DNA of 64,000 nucleotides from Amycolatopsis sp. (GCF_025464955.1 NZ_JAODNM010000093.1:114261-178260); one strand, 5' to 3'. Counted from the first letter of the stretch, positions 8,188-17,108 are shown. Notes: a model not told the origin generated them from the sequence alone. Translations and numbers: made by a program.

Positions 8188-8496
8188 GTGGACGAGGTTT
8201 TGTTTCGTCTTCTGGCTGATGGGGTACTGGATTACTTGCGGAGTGCCGTGGGGACAGCGGCATCAGGGGCAGCGGCATCAGGGACGGCTCGGGAACCGTC
8301 GACGGCAGAGGTGGTCAGGCTGGTCGCGGCCTGGCGATCGTTACTACGGATGCACGAGCTCGGGGCGGACGGGCGATGTGCGCTCTGCGGACGTGGCCGG
8401 CGTGCGCGTCGAGGATCGGGCGCAGGAGAGCTGTGCTCGGTGTGGAAGGTCGCGGTGGGGTACTTCGTCCGCCGATTGCCCGGCGAGCGGCGGTGA
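8188..8496 (+). CDS. SOS-controlled small protein with CxxC and CxVW motifs
   Basis: A 102-residue protein: a short helical N-terminus (VDEVLFRLLADGVLDYLRSA), a low-complexity Ala/Ser/Gly stretch, then VVRLVAAWRSLLRMHELGADGRCALCG and ELCSVWKVAVGYFVRRL. The order helical region - CxxC - CxVW - hydrophobic helix recalls a small actinobacterial family I have seen without assigned function; the three cysteines suggest metal binding. The GTG at 8188 has GGGAGGGGGG 7 nt upstream, so I prefer it over the in-frame ATG at 8149. A DNA repeat (GCATCAGGGGCAGCG, imperfect copies) encodes the Ala/Ser stretch. Its promoter carries a perfect LexA box, so a damage-response role is inferred. Confidence 0.65.
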   Translation: MDEVLFRLLADGVLDYLRSAVGTAASGAAASGTAREPSTAEVVRLVAAWRSLLRMHELGADGRCALCGRGRRARRGSGAGELCSVWKVAVGYFVRRLPGERR

Positions 8497-8564
8497 GCCG
8501 AACAGGCTGCTGGAAGCACATGCCGGGAAACAGTTCACCGGGTCTCAAGCGGTACCAACAGAAC

Positions 8565-8617
8565 AGGCGCCCTCAAGCGAGGGCGCCTGGAGCACCGGTC
8601 ACACGCTCACCGGTGCT
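8565..8617. terminator. Two adjacent hairpins ending convergent genes
   Basis: A perfect 10-bp stem (AGGCGCCCTC/GAGGGCGCCT, 8565-8588) is followed at once by a perfect 9-bp stem (AGCACCGGT/ACCGGTGCT, 8591-8617). They lie between the SOS gene and the M23 peptidase, which converge here, so they probably terminate both transcripts. Confidence 0.75.
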
Positions 8618-8683
8618 GGTGTGGACTTTGCAGGTTCAGCTGATGCTGCTTCAGACGACGATGCTTCAAACGACGGCGATGCT

Positions 8684-9514
8684 TTAGACGACGACGCCGC
8701 GCGCCGCGAGCCAGGGCCGCGGGTCGATCTTGGTCGTGCCGTACTTCCACACCTCGAAGTGCAGGTGGGGGCCGGTCGCCTGGCCGCGCTCGCCGATCTC
8801 GGCGATCTGCTGGCCGCAGGTGACCTTCTGGCCGACGTGCACCGAGAAGGTGTTCATGTGGCCGTAGACCTGGATCGTGCCGTCGGCGAGCTGCGTCCGT
8901 ACCCACAAGCCGAAGCCACTGGCCGCGCCCGCGCTGATCACGACGCCGTCGGAGGCGGCGTAGATCGGGGTGCCGATCGAGTTCGCGATGTCGATGCCCA
9001 GGTGCTGCGCGCCCCACCGCGCGCCGAAGCCCGAGGTGAAGGTGCCGTGCGCGGGGAGGCAGGTCTTGGGCTGGTTGGCCTCGTCGGCAGCCTTCTTGGC
9101 CGCGTCGGATTCCTTCTGCTCGCGAGCGGCGGTGATCTGCGCGCTGTCGGTCAGCTTCTGGACCTCTGCCGAGGCGTCGACGACCTGCGTGGAGGGAAGA
9201 AGTTCCGGGGCACCGCCCGAGGCAGCTCCGCCGACACCGAACGCGGCACTCGCGTCACTGGCGTTGGCCAACGGGGTCACGGCGGCGTCGGACTCGCCGC
9301 TGATGGAGTGGAGGGTCTGGCCTGCGGCGGCTGCGGCGAAGGCGCCGGCTGCCACGGCCGCGACCACGACTCGGCCGCGTAGTGCCGAAGAGGGCGGAGC
9401 GATCCGGTGCGAACCCCGGACGCGAATGACGGCACCGTCCAGTGCGTCCTTCAGGACCGGGGAAGGAGCTTGGCCGCCGGGGGAGCGGTGTGAAGCCAAG
9501 ACGGAGCCTTCCAT
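8684..9514 (-). CDS. M23 family metalloendopeptidase
   Basis: A 276-residue cell-wall hydrolase that cleaves peptidoglycan cross-bridges. A hydrophobic stretch (RVVVAAVAAGAFAAAAAG, about 44-61) serves as signal anchor; a coiled-coil-like linker (EVQKLTDSAQITAAREQKESDAAKKAADEA) follows. The C-terminal M23 domain has the zinc ligands in GARWGAQHLGIDI and GPHLHFEVW. The ATG at 9514 gives the best signal; no good RBS is visible. Mycobacteria carry an M23 gene (Rv0950c) at the same place between uvrD1 and sucC. Confidence 0.9.
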   Translation of the reverse strand: MEGSVLASHRSPGGQAPSPVLKDALDGAVIRVRGSHRIAPPSSALRGRVVVAAVAAGAFAAAAAGQTLHSISGESDAAVTPLANASDASAAFGVGGAASGGAPELLPSTQVVDASAEVQKLTDSAQITAAREQKESDAAKKAADEANQPKTCLPAHGTFTSGFGARWGAQHLGIDIANSIGTPIYAASDGVVISAGAASGFGLWVRTQLADGTIQVYGHMNTFSVHVGQKVTCGQQIAEIGERGQATGPHLHFEVWKYGTTKIDPRPWLAARGVVV

Positions 9515-9948
9515 CCATGTGCGGGGAGCCAGATTCCGAACGAGCTCGGTCGCCCGGGCGGGGGATCCCGGTGAGCAACCTCGGGGGTGGTTGCTCGGCG
9601 TCCTATTCGTGACCTGACTGTAATGGGGACCTCGGGACAGTAACGAAGGGGCACCACTGTGGGCAAGATCCCGCTGGCGTGTCGGCCGAACGGGGAGGTT
9701 GTGTCCGTCCACTAGCAGTGGGTATTACGCAAAGTTGACAGAGGATTACTCCGTTCGATGTGATCTGCGTTACAGGAATTCGGGCACTCGTCCGGGTGAG
9801 GAGGCACAAAAACCGGCTTCATGAGCGACTGAGCGCCGGAATATCCGGTTGCGTGGCCGCGTTGCAGAGCGCCAATCGATGGAGTCCGGTGGACCGGCCA
9901 GCGTTGCGCCGATCGGCGCAAGCGGGTGGCTTGCTAGCGTCGCACCCG
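9515..9948. other. 434-nt divergent intergenic region with leader hairpin
   Basis: On the M23 side there is a perfect 8-bp hairpin GAGCAACC/GGTTGCTC (9573-9596), probably in the 5' UTR, then an AT-richer stretch around 9721-9780 that should carry the promoter. I looked for the c-di-AMP (ydaO) riboswitch that often precedes such genes and did not find its conserved boxes. On the right, TAGCGT (9935-9940) is the probable -10 of the next gene. Confidence 0.4.
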
Positions 9949-11787
9949 ATGACCGCGCCCTCCAAGCCCTCAGACGAGCGGCCCTCAGCGTCCCGAGCCC
10001 AGGCTGACGACACTGAGAGGCGTCCCGGTCCTATCCTGACTGCGGCCCTGTCGATCGAAGTCCTGGCGGCCGTCGCCCTGGTGGTCGGCACGCTTCTGCC
10101 AGTGGTCGACGGTGCCGTGCCCGGTTTCGGCAGCCGTCCGCTGTTGGTCGTGCTGGCGGTACTACCGCTCGTGGTTGGCGCGGCGTTCGTGCTGACCAGG
10201 CGGCATGCCGCGGTCGCCGGGCTGCTCATGGGGCTCGCCGTGATCGCTCCCGGCAGGCTGCTCCTGGACCTGCAGTTCCTCACGGACTCGTCGACAGCGA
10301 CACGGCCGGAGCTCTACCTGCCCACCGTGCTGGTGAACACGGGCGCGGGCGCGGGTCTATGGGCGCTGCTCGCCGGGCACGTCCTCACGATCATCGCCGG
10401 GCTGGTCGCCGCGCGGTTCGCCCGGGCGCAGACCGAGTCCGTCGGCGGGCAGGTGCCCGAGCGGCGACGCTGGCTGCTGTTCAGTTCGTTCGCGGCGGTC
10501 GTCGCGGGAGTCGGACTGCTGATGGCACCGATGGGTTCGGACGACAGCAACCTGGTCGCCCGCGGCGCGTTCGAGGGCTCGCTGCTCGTGCTGGGCGGCT
10601 GCTTGGTGCTCGCGTTCGGGCTGCTGCTCGCCGTGGTCATGGCGATGGGTTCCCCGGTCGACGGGATCGCGCGCGGCACCCTGCTCGGGCTCGTCGCGGG
10701 TCTGCTCGCGGTGGTCGTGCCCGACCTGGCGGCGGGGTGGTCCGTACCCGCGCTGCACGTCGCCCCGGGGCCGATCGCCGTAGTGGTGGCCGCGGTCGCG
10801 CTGGCCGGCGTCGCCTTCCTCGGCGCGGGGGAGTCGGTCGATGAAGGTGAAACCGAGGAGGACCTCGCGGGCGAAGCCCGGGTGCCCGGCCTGTTCTGGT
10901 GGCAGTTGACGACCGGGGTGCTCGCGGTGCTGACGGCAGGCGCTGCTTTCGCCGGCGGTTTGCTCGCGCAGGTCACCGCGGTCAGCGGGCTCCCCGTGCC
11001 GCAGAGCCCGGCCCGGCCGGTGCTGATGATCGCCGGTGGTCTGGTCGGTGTGCTGGGCTTGCTGGTCGTGCTGCCCGTGACGTCGCGGCTCGTGCGTCCG
11101 GTGCTGTCGGCCGCTTGGGTCGGTGTGCTGCTCTCCGGTGCGGCCGTCCTCGGGACGGCGCTGGTGGCCACCCGGATCGCGGCCGACTACTCGGCGGGAC
11201 CCGGCGTGATCTTCACCTGCGTGGCGATGCTGGGCGCGTCGCTCACCGCGGGCTGCTCGGTGATCACCGGTGTTGTCGAGCGGGACACCGACGATGAAAC
11301 CGACGAAGCCGTCGAAGCCGTCGAGTCCTTCGAAGGCATCACGAAACCCCCCGCCCCTGCCGAGTTCGACTTGGCCGCCATGGCCGGCAGCAGCCTGCTC
11401 ATGCCGCTCGTGGTCGCGGCGATCCTGGCCGTCGGAGCCTTCGGCCTGCCGACCTTCACCGCCCCTGACTACGTTTCCCCCGGCCTGTGGTCGAACTTCG
11501 AGACCTCGTCCTGGGGGTTGGTCGCCGCGCTGGCGACCGTGCTGGGCGCCGCCGCGCTCGCGCTGGGGTCCCGGTCGTTCGCGGCCGCCGGTCTGCTCGT
11601 CGGCGCGGCCGCGGTGATCGCGCTGCGAGCCGCCGAACTGCCGTTCGTCGGGGGTTCCGTTGCCGGTTCCACCGTGGGGATCGGGTTCTGGCTGGCGCTC
11701 GCCTGCGTGCTCGCGTTGCTGTTCGCCGCGGGACTCGCCGTGGCCGGCGGTCGGCGACGTACGCGACGTCTGCCGCGGAAAGCCTGA
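9949..11787 (+). CDS. Large polytopic membrane protein of unknown function
   Basis: A 612-residue protein with about a dozen or more hydrophobic segments spread over its length, a short charged N-terminus (MTAPSKPSDERPSASRAQADDTERR) and two acidic loops (ESVDEGETEEDLAGE; ERDTDDETDEAVEAVESFEG). No transporter signature is recognisable. The ATG at 9949 is preceded by TAGCGT with an 8-nt gap and no RBS, which fits a leaderless mRNA. It ends 2 nt before the next gene and is probably co-transcribed with it. The position upstream of sucC suggests a conserved but undescribed cell-envelope protein. Confidence 0.75.
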   Translation: MTAPSKPSDERPSASRAQADDTERRPGPILTAALSIEVLAAVALVVGTLLPVVDGAVPGFGSRPLLVVLAVLPLVVGAAFVLTRRHAAVAGLLMGLAVIAPGRLLLDLQFLTDSSTATRPELYLPTVLVNTGAGAGLWALLAGHVLTIIAGLVAARFARAQTESVGGQVPERRRWLLFSSFAAVVAGVGLLMAPMGSDDSNLVARGAFEGSLLVLGGCLVLAFGLLLAVVMAMGSPVDGIARGTLLGLVAGLLAVVVPDLAAGWSVPALHVAPGPIAVVVAAVALAGVAFLGAGESVDEGETEEDLAGEARVPGLFWWQLTTGVLAVLTAGAAFAGGLLAQVTAVSGLPVPQSPARPVLMIAGGLVGVLGLLVVLPVTSRLVRPVLSAAWVGVLLSGAAVLGTALVATRIAADYSAGPGVIFTCVAMLGASLTAGCSVITGVVERDTDDETDEAVEAVESFEGITKPPAPAEFDLAAMAGSSLLMPLVVAAILAVGAFGLPTFTAPDYVSPGLWSNFETSSWGLVAALATVLGAAALALGSRSFAAAGLLVGAAAVIALRAAELPFVGGSVAGSTVGIGFWLALACVLALLFAAGLAVAGGRRRTRRLPRKA

Positions 11788-11789
11788 CT

Positions 11790-12203
11790 GTGCGCGCGCT
11801 GCCGAGGGTGGTGCTCGTCGAACTGGTCGACGTCGGCCGTGCGGCCGTCCTCGCGAGGGCGCTGCGTGACGAAGGTATCGAGGTCGTCCACGCGGGCTTG
11901 CTGACGTCCGCGGCGCAGGTGCTGAGCACGGTCGAGCAGGAGGACCCGGACGCGCTGGGACTCGTTGTGAACGGCGCTGCCTCCGACGCCGAAGACGCCG
12001 CCGATCTCGCCGAGGTGGTCGCCTCGGTCGCCGCGGCCATCCCCGAGCTTCGGATGTTCGGCTGGCGCGATTCACCCGATGCGGTCGTCCGTCCGATCGC
12101 TCCGGGGCGGCTTCCGGTGTTCAAAACGCTCGCCGAGGTCACAGATTGGCTGGCCGGTGGGCGGACTCACACCCCGAAAGCACCGTCTGACCGCATACGG
12201 TGA
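11790..12203 (+). CDS. B12-binding-domain-like protein
   Basis: A 137-residue Rossmann-like protein resembling the C-terminal cobalamin-binding domain of methylmalonyl-CoA mutase: VVLVELVDVGRAAVLARALRDEGIEVVHAGLLTSAAQVLSTVEQEDPDALGLVV, then a helical segment and IPELRMFGW. The DxHxxG cobalamin-ligating motif is replaced by VDVGRA, so there is no axial histidine and cobalamin binding is doubtful. It starts with GTG two nucleotides after the upstream stop, implying coupled translation with the membrane protein. It may be a response-regulator-like or partner-binding domain. Confidence 0.55.
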   Translation: MRALPRVVLVELVDVGRAAVLARALRDEGIEVVHAGLLTSAAQVLSTVEQEDPDALGLVVNGAASDAEDAADLAEVVASVAAAIPELRMFGWRDSPDAVVRPIAPGRLPVFKTLAEVTDWLAGGRTHTPKAPSDRIR

Positions 12204-12328
12204 CGGACTTCACCAGGTGCGAGGTCCCCTGCCTCTGTCCAGGTCGCTAACCTCGTCAGCGTCGGAATCGGCAGTACTTATTCAGCGGTTAATTCAGCAC
12301 GATGGCGTGTCGTCAGGAGACTGGAGCA

Positions 12329-13498
12329 GTGGACCTCTACGAGTACCAGGCGAGGGATCTCTTCGCCGCCCACGGAGTACCGGTTCTGCCCGGCTCTGTG
12401 GCCAGCAGTTCGGATGAAGCCAAGGCCGCGGCCGAGGCGATCGGCAACCAGGTCGTCGTCAAGGCGCAGGTGAAGGTCGGCGGGCGCGGTAAGGCCGGCG
12501 GCGTGAAGCTGGCCAAGACCCCCGACGAAGCCAAGGAGAAGGCGGAAGCCATCCTCGGCATGGACATCAAGGGCCACACCGTGCACCGGGTGCTGGTCGC
12601 GGAAGCCTCCGACATCTCCGAGGAGTACTACTTCTCGTTCCTGCTGGACCGCTCCAACCGCACCTTCCTCGCGATGGCGTCCTCCGAGGGCGGTGTCGAG
12701 ATCGAGGTACTGGCGGTCGAGCGTCCCGAGGCGCTCGCCAAGGTCGCCATCGACCCGATCGCCGGTGTCGACAAGGCACTGGCCCTCGAGATCCTCAAGC
12801 AGGGCAACTTCCCCGCCGAGGTCATCGACGAGGCAGCGGACGTCGTGGTCAAGCTGTGGGAGACCTTCGTGGCCGAGGACGCCACCCTGGTCGAGGTGAA
12901 CCCGCTGGTCCGCGATCCGCAGAACAAGATCATCGCGCTCGACGGCAAGGTCACCCTCGACGAGAACGCGTCCTTCCGCCAGCCCGGCCACGCCGCGCTG
13001 GTCGACAAGGACGCCGAGGACCCGCTGGAGGCCAAGGCCAAGGCGAAGGACCTCAACTACGTCAAGCTCGACGGCCAGGTCGGCATCATCGGCAACGGCG
13101 CGGGCCTCGTGATGTCCACTTTGGACGTCGTGGCGTACGCGGGCGAGAAGCACGGCGGCGTCAAGCCCGCCAACTTCCTCGACATCGGCGGCGGCGCTTC
13201 GGCCGACGTGATGGCGGCCGGTCTGGACGTCATCCTGGGCGACGCGGACGTCAAGAGCGTGTTCGTCAACGTGTTCGGCGGGATCACCGCCTGTGACGCG
13301 GTGGCCAACGGCATCGTCGAGGCGCTCAAGATCCTCGGCGACAGCGCGACGAAGCCGCTCGTCGTCCGGCTCGACGGCAACAACGTCATCGAAGGCCGCG
13401 CGATTCTGGCCGAGGCGAACCACCCGCTGGTCACCGTGGTGGACACAATGGACAACGCGGCAGACAAGGCCGCCGAGCTCGCAGCGGCGGGGGCGTAA
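12329..13498 (+). CDS. sucC: Succinyl-CoA synthetase beta subunit
   Basis: ADP-forming subunit of the TCA-cycle enzyme that makes ATP from succinyl-CoA. The 389 residues begin MDLYEYQARDLFAAHGVPVLPG, contain the ATP-grasp KAQVKVGGRGKAGGVKLA, the divalent-cation region VEVNPLVRD and the C-terminal GGITACDAVANGIVEAL and VRLDGNNVIEGRAIL motifs. The start is the GTG at 12329 with GGAG 4-7 nt upstream. The gap to sucD is 5 nt, so they form one operon. The upstream intergenic region holds TTATTCAGC and AATTCAGC repeats of unknown meaning. Confidence 0.97.
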   Translation: MDLYEYQARDLFAAHGVPVLPGSVASSSDEAKAAAEAIGNQVVVKAQVKVGGRGKAGGVKLAKTPDEAKEKAEAILGMDIKGHTVHRVLVAEASDISEEYYFSFLLDRSNRTFLAMASSEGGVEIEVLAVERPEALAKVAIDPIAGVDKALALEILKQGNFPAEVIDEAADVVVKLWETFVAEDATLVEVNPLVRDPQNKIIALDGKVTLDENASFRQPGHAALVDKDAEDPLEAKAKAKDLNYVKLDGQVGIIGNGAGLVMSTLDVVAYAGEKHGGVKPANFLDIGGGASADVMAAGLDVILGDADVKSVFVNVFGGITACDAVANGIVEALKILGDSATKPLVVRLDGNNVIEGRAILAEANHPLVTVVDTMDNAADKAAELAAAGA

Positions 13499-13503
13499 CA
13501 AAC

Positions 13504-14391
13504 ATGTCGATCTTCATTGACGAGAACAGCAAGATCATCGTCCAGGGCATCACCGGGTCCGAGGGCACCAAGCACGCGACCAAGATGCTGAAGTCCGGCA
13601 CCAACATCGTGGGTGGCGTCAACGCCCGCAAGGCGGGCCAGACGATCACCATCGAGGGCAAGGACCTCACCGTCTTCGGCACCGTCGAAGAGGCGATGAA
13701 GGAGACCGGCGCCGACGTGTCGGTCATCTTCGTGCCGCCGAAGTTCGCCAAGGACGCGGTCATCGAGGCGATCGACGCCGAGATCCCGCTCGCCGTGGTG
13801 ATTACCGAGGGCATCCCGGTGCACGACTCGGCCTACTTCTGGGCCCACGCGAACGCCAAGGGCAACAAGACCCGGATCATCGGGCCGAACTGCCCCGGCA
13901 TCATCAGCCCCGGAAAGTCCAACGCGGGCATCATCCCGTCGGACATCTCCGGCGCCGGCAAGATCGGCCTCGTGTCGAAGTCCGGCACGCTGACCTACCA
14001 GATGATGTACGAGCTGCGCGAGATCGGTTTCTCCACCGCCATCGGCATCGGCGGCGACCCGGTCATCGGCACCACGCACATCGACGCGCTCGAGGCGTTC
14101 CAGAACGACCCCGAGACCGAGGTCATCGTGATGATCGGTGAGATCGGTGGGGACGCGGAAGAGCGCGCCGCGGATTACATCAAAGCCCACGTCACCAAGC
14201 CGGTCGTCGGCTACGTGGCGGGCTTCACCGCGCCCGAGGGCAAGACGATGGGCCACGCCGGCGCCATCGTCTCCGGCTCCTCCGGCACGGCGTCGGCCAA
14301 GAAGGACGCCCTCGAGGCGGCCGGTGTCAAGGTCGGCAAGACCCCGAGCGAAACCGCTCAGCTCGCCCGGGAGCTTTACCACGCTCTCTAG
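13504..14391 (+). CDS. sucD: Succinyl-CoA synthetase alpha subunit
   Basis: CoA-binding and phosphohistidine-carrying partner of SucC. The 295 residues show the CoA-binding GITGSEGTKHATKML near the N-terminus, IGPNCPGIISPGKSNAGI in the middle and the phospho-His loop MGHAGAIVSGSSGTASAKKDAL in the C-terminal part. ATG at 13504, 5 nt after sucC. A strong terminator hairpin follows at 14422. Confidence 0.97.
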   Translation: MSIFIDENSKIIVQGITGSEGTKHATKMLKSGTNIVGGVNARKAGQTITIEGKDLTVFGTVEEAMKETGADVSVIFVPPKFAKDAVIEAIDAEIPLAVVITEGIPVHDSAYFWAHANAKGNKTRIIGPNCPGIISPGKSNAGIIPSDISGAGKIGLVSKSGTLTYQMMYELREIGFSTAIGIGGDPVIGTTHIDALEAFQNDPETEVIVMIGEIGGDAEERAADYIKAHVTKPVVGYVAGFTAPEGKTMGHAGAIVSGSSGTASAKKDALEAAGVKVGKTPSETAQLARELYHAL

Positions 14392-14421
14392 GCATTTTGG
14401 GTGGTTCGGACGGCTTCAGTG

Positions 14422-14456
14422 AAAGGCCGGGCATCGTTTTTCGATGTCCGGCCTTT
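14422..14456 (+). terminator. sucCD terminator
   Basis: AAAGGCCGGGCATCG pairs with CGATGTCCGGCCTTT across a TTTTT loop: a 15-bp stem with one mismatch, 30 nt after the sucD stop. Confidence 0.85.
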
Positions 14457-14615
14457 CCCATGTCGGGAGCGGGGAACCGATCACCGCCGCCGGACGTCCT
14501 CCTACCGAGTGTCTTCAGACGCGCTTGCGTGCGCTAGCGTTTCCCCACCACTGACGCCTCGTTCGTCCCGGGTGTCCCGCTCCCGGACGCGGGGTCAACG
14601 ACAGGAGAGCAACGG

Positions 14616-15410
14616 ATGACCTTCCCTAGCGGTGGGCCCGGGTACCCCCAACAGGGCGGCGCCCAGCCCTATCAACCGGCGCCCGGTACCGGATCGTTCC
14701 CCCAGTCGCAGCCGCCGGCCCCGTCGGCGCCCAAGCCACCGGACTTCGGCCTCATCTCGGCGCTGGTCGTGACGGCCCTCGGCCTCGTGAGCTATTTCGT
14801 CAGCTTCTCCTCGGACGCCGCGCCGTTCAACGACAACGTCAGGTACCTGCTCGCCGGTGGCCTGCTCGCCGCGGTGACGCTGCTGCCGAAAGCGCCGAAG
14901 ACGCTGCCGTTCGCGGCGATCTTCAGCCTGATCGGCGGGCTGTCCGCGTTGTCGGCGATCGTCCAGGCCTCCGGGACCATCCCCACCATCATCACGGTGA
15001 TCCTGATCCTGGGCATCCTGCAGATGCTGGCGGCGGTCGCCGCGGTGCTGCTCGACTACGGCGTCATCAAGCCGCCGGCGCCCAAGCCCGCGGTGCCGCA
15101 GAACCCGTACGGCCAGCAGTTCGGCCAGCCCGGGCAGCAGCCGCAGTTCGGCCAGCAGCAGCACCAGTTCGGTCAGCAGCCGCAGCAGCAGGGCCCTGGT
15201 GGCCCCGGTGCTCCGGGCGCGCCGGCCGGGCAGCCGGACCCGTTCGCGCAGTTCAACCCGCCGTCGGCGTCGTCCGCGGGGCCGGGTGTGCAGTCGACGA
15301 CCTACGCCCCGCAGCAGGGCCAGTTCTTCCAGCAGCCGTCGTCACCGGAGGCCGGCAAGCAGCCGCCGCCCCCCGGGACCCCGCCTGGAGGCTTCGGCCA
15401 GCAGGGCTGA
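14616..15410 (+). CDS. DUF5336 membrane protein (34-kDa antigen-like)
   Basis: A 264-residue protein like mycobacterial Rv0954. The Pro/Gln-rich cytoplasmic N-terminus (about 1-40) is followed by four hydrophobic segments between about 43 and 150, then a long Gln/Pro/Gly-rich tail with repeats such as GQQFGQPGQQPQFGQQ. The gene lies between sucD and the PerM-like gene exactly as in mycobacteria. An AGGAGAGC ribosome site precedes the ATG. The family has been linked to cell-envelope and division functions in mycobacteria; the role here is inferred by position. Confidence 0.85.
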   Translation: MTFPSGGPGYPQQGGAQPYQPAPGTGSFPQSQPPAPSAPKPPDFGLISALVVTALGLVSYFVSFSSDAAPFNDNVRYLLAGGLLAAVTLLPKAPKTLPFAAIFSLIGGLSALSAIVQASGTIPTIITVILILGILQMLAAVAAVLLDYGVIKPPAPKPAVPQNPYGQQFGQPGQQPQFGQQQHQFGQQPQQQGPGGPGAPGAPAGQPDPFAQFNPPSASSAGPGVQSTTYAPQQGQFFQQPSSPEAGKQPPPPGTPPGGFGQQG

Positions 15411-15419
15411 TCCACCCGA

Positions 15420-15462
15420 AACCACCCGCTGTGACGCTCCGTGTCACAGCGGGTGGTTTTTT
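15420..15462 (+). terminator. Strong intrinsic terminator after the DUF5336 gene
   Basis: AACCACCCGCTGTGAC pairs perfectly over 16 bp with GTCACAGCGGGTGGTT (15443-15458), loop GCTCCGT, followed by a run of six T. It separates the DUF5336 gene from the perM-like gene. Confidence 0.92.
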
Positions 15463-15561
15463 CCCGGGTCATGCCCCGACCGGGTGGGCATGCTCTCCGC
15501 GGCTCGGTTCGGGCGGCGTGGCTCACCCGAATGGTCCAATCCGAGTGCGAAGGTGCGGATC

Positions 15562-17103
15562 ATGACGTTGCTCAGCACCTCCTCGGCGGGTCCGCCGGAC
15601 GGCGAGTGGCTGGACGATGCCGAGTTCGCCCCCGAAGTTTCGCGCGCGACCAGGGTCCGGGTCCTGCTCGCCGCCGCGCTCGGGCCGCTGATCACCGGAT
15701 ACGCGCTGGTAGCCGCCGTGTTCGCGCTGATCACCGTCACCGCCGAGAACGCCCGCTTCTCGGCGTCGAACGCGCTGCTGGCGGCCGGTCCGGGCTGGCT
15801 CGCGGCACACCAGGTACCCGTCGAGATCGCCGGGCATCCACTGGGCGTGCTGCCGCTGGTGCCGACCGTCGGCGCCTGCTTCCTCATCGCCCGAACCGCG
15901 GCCGGCTGCGCGCATCGCCTCGGCTGCCGCGAACCGGCGCAAGCGATCAGCGTGCTCGGCGTCATCGCCGGTTCGCACGCGTTGTTCGGCGTGGTCATCG
16001 CCGTGCTGTCCCACGGCGACCTGGTCACCGCCGAACCGATGACGGCGTTCCTGGTGCCTGGCCTGGTCGCCGGTCTCGCCGCGGCCGCCGGTCTCGCGAA
16101 GCCGTGCGGGTTCGCCCGCGTGATCCGGGCCTACCTCGATCCGCTCGCCCTTGCCGGGCTGCGGGCCGGAGCGCTGGGTATGGCCGCGCTACTGGCCTGC
16201 GGCGCGCTGGTCCTCACCGTCAGCCTCGCGCTGTCCGCGTCGACCGTGCACGACCTGTTCGAACCGGGGTTCGGCAGCAGCTTCGGCCTCTTCCTGCTTT
16301 CGCTGGTGTACCTGCCCAACGCGATCGTCGCCGCGCTGTCGTTCGCGGCCGGCCCCGGTTTCTCGATCGGCTCGGTGTCGGTGAGCACGGTCGGCCTGTC
16401 CGGCGGCCCGGTGCCCGGGGTGCCGCTGCTCGGCGGGATCCCGCTGCACCACGCCGCCTGGTGGCCGGCTTTGATGCTGCTGCCAGCTGCGGCGGGGGCG
16501 CTGGTCGGCTGGTCGGTCCGGAACGTCCACGACGAGCCGTTCGCACGCTTGCGCACGGTCGCGGTCGCGGGCGCGTTGATCGGGTTCGGCTGCGTCATCC
16601 TCGGCACACTGGCCGGTGGACGGCTCGGCGGCGGTGTGTTCGACCCGGTGAGCGTGCCGGTCGGCGTCGCGTCGGTGGTGACGTTCTGCTGGATCGTGAT
16701 CCCCGGTTGTCTGGTGACCTTCTTCGCCGGGCCGCACGAACCGGCTGCCCCGGCGGAGGCCGTCGACGAGTTCGAAGAACCCGACGTCGCTGAAGCTGAA
16801 GAAGGTGAAGAGGCCGCTGAAGCGGTCGATGTCCAGGAAGACGCTGAGGATGTCGAGGACTCCGGGGACTCCGAAGACTCCGAAGACTCCGAAGACTCTG
16901 GGGACGCCGAGGACGCCGAAGAAAGCGAGGGCGACGCCGAGGCTGTTGTCGACGAGGTGACGGAGACCGTCGAAGAGGACGCGGAACCCGCTGAGGTTGA
17001 CAGTGCCTTTGACACTGCTGCCGACGCTGTCGAAGAGGTCGCCGATGTGACCGGCTCCACCGCGGAGTCCGTCGACGGCGAGGAGCCGGAAGCCGACCGT
17101 TAG
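15562..17103 (+). CDS. perM: PerM-like DUF6350 membrane protein with acidic tail
   Basis: A 513-residue polytopic protein. Roughly nine hydrophobic segments fill residues 30-395; the last ~115 residues are almost purely Asp, Glu, Ala, Ser and Val, with DSEDSEDSEDSGD from a DNA repeat of GACTCCGAA (about 16858-16900). In M. tuberculosis the gene in this place (Rv0955, PerM) stabilises the division protein FtsB; the same role is inferred from synteny. The ATG at 15562 follows GGTGCGGATC without a strong RBS. The acidic tail is much more repetitive than the rest and probably variable between strains. Confidence 0.8.
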   Translation: MTLLSTSSAGPPDGEWLDDAEFAPEVSRATRVRVLLAAALGPLITGYALVAAVFALITVTAENARFSASNALLAAGPGWLAAHQVPVEIAGHPLGVLPLVPTVGACFLIARTAAGCAHRLGCREPAQAISVLGVIAGSHALFGVVIAVLSHGDLVTAEPMTAFLVPGLVAGLAAAAGLAKPCGFARVIRAYLDPLALAGLRAGALGMAALLACGALVLTVSLALSASTVHDLFEPGFGSSFGLFLLSLVYLPNAIVAALSFAAGPGFSIGSVSVSTVGLSGGPVPGVPLLGGIPLHHAAWWPALMLLPAAAGALVGWSVRNVHDEPFARLRTVAVAGALIGFGCVILGTLAGGRLGGGVFDPVSVPVGVASVVTFCWIVIPGCLVTFFAGPHEPAAPAEAVDEFEEPDVAEAEEGEEAAEAVDVQEDAEDVEDSGDSEDSEDSEDSGDAEDAEESEGDAEAVVDEVTETVEEDAEPAEVDSAFDTAADAVEEVADVTGSTAESVDGEEPEADR

Positions 17104-17108
17104 GGTTG

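Noticed and set aside
9515..9720. c-di-AMP (ydaO) riboswitch upstream of the M23 peptidase
   Set aside because: Common before such genes in actinobacteria, but the conserved boxes (GGGGACCC-like and GGUGAAUCC) are absent; only a simple 8-bp hairpin is visible.
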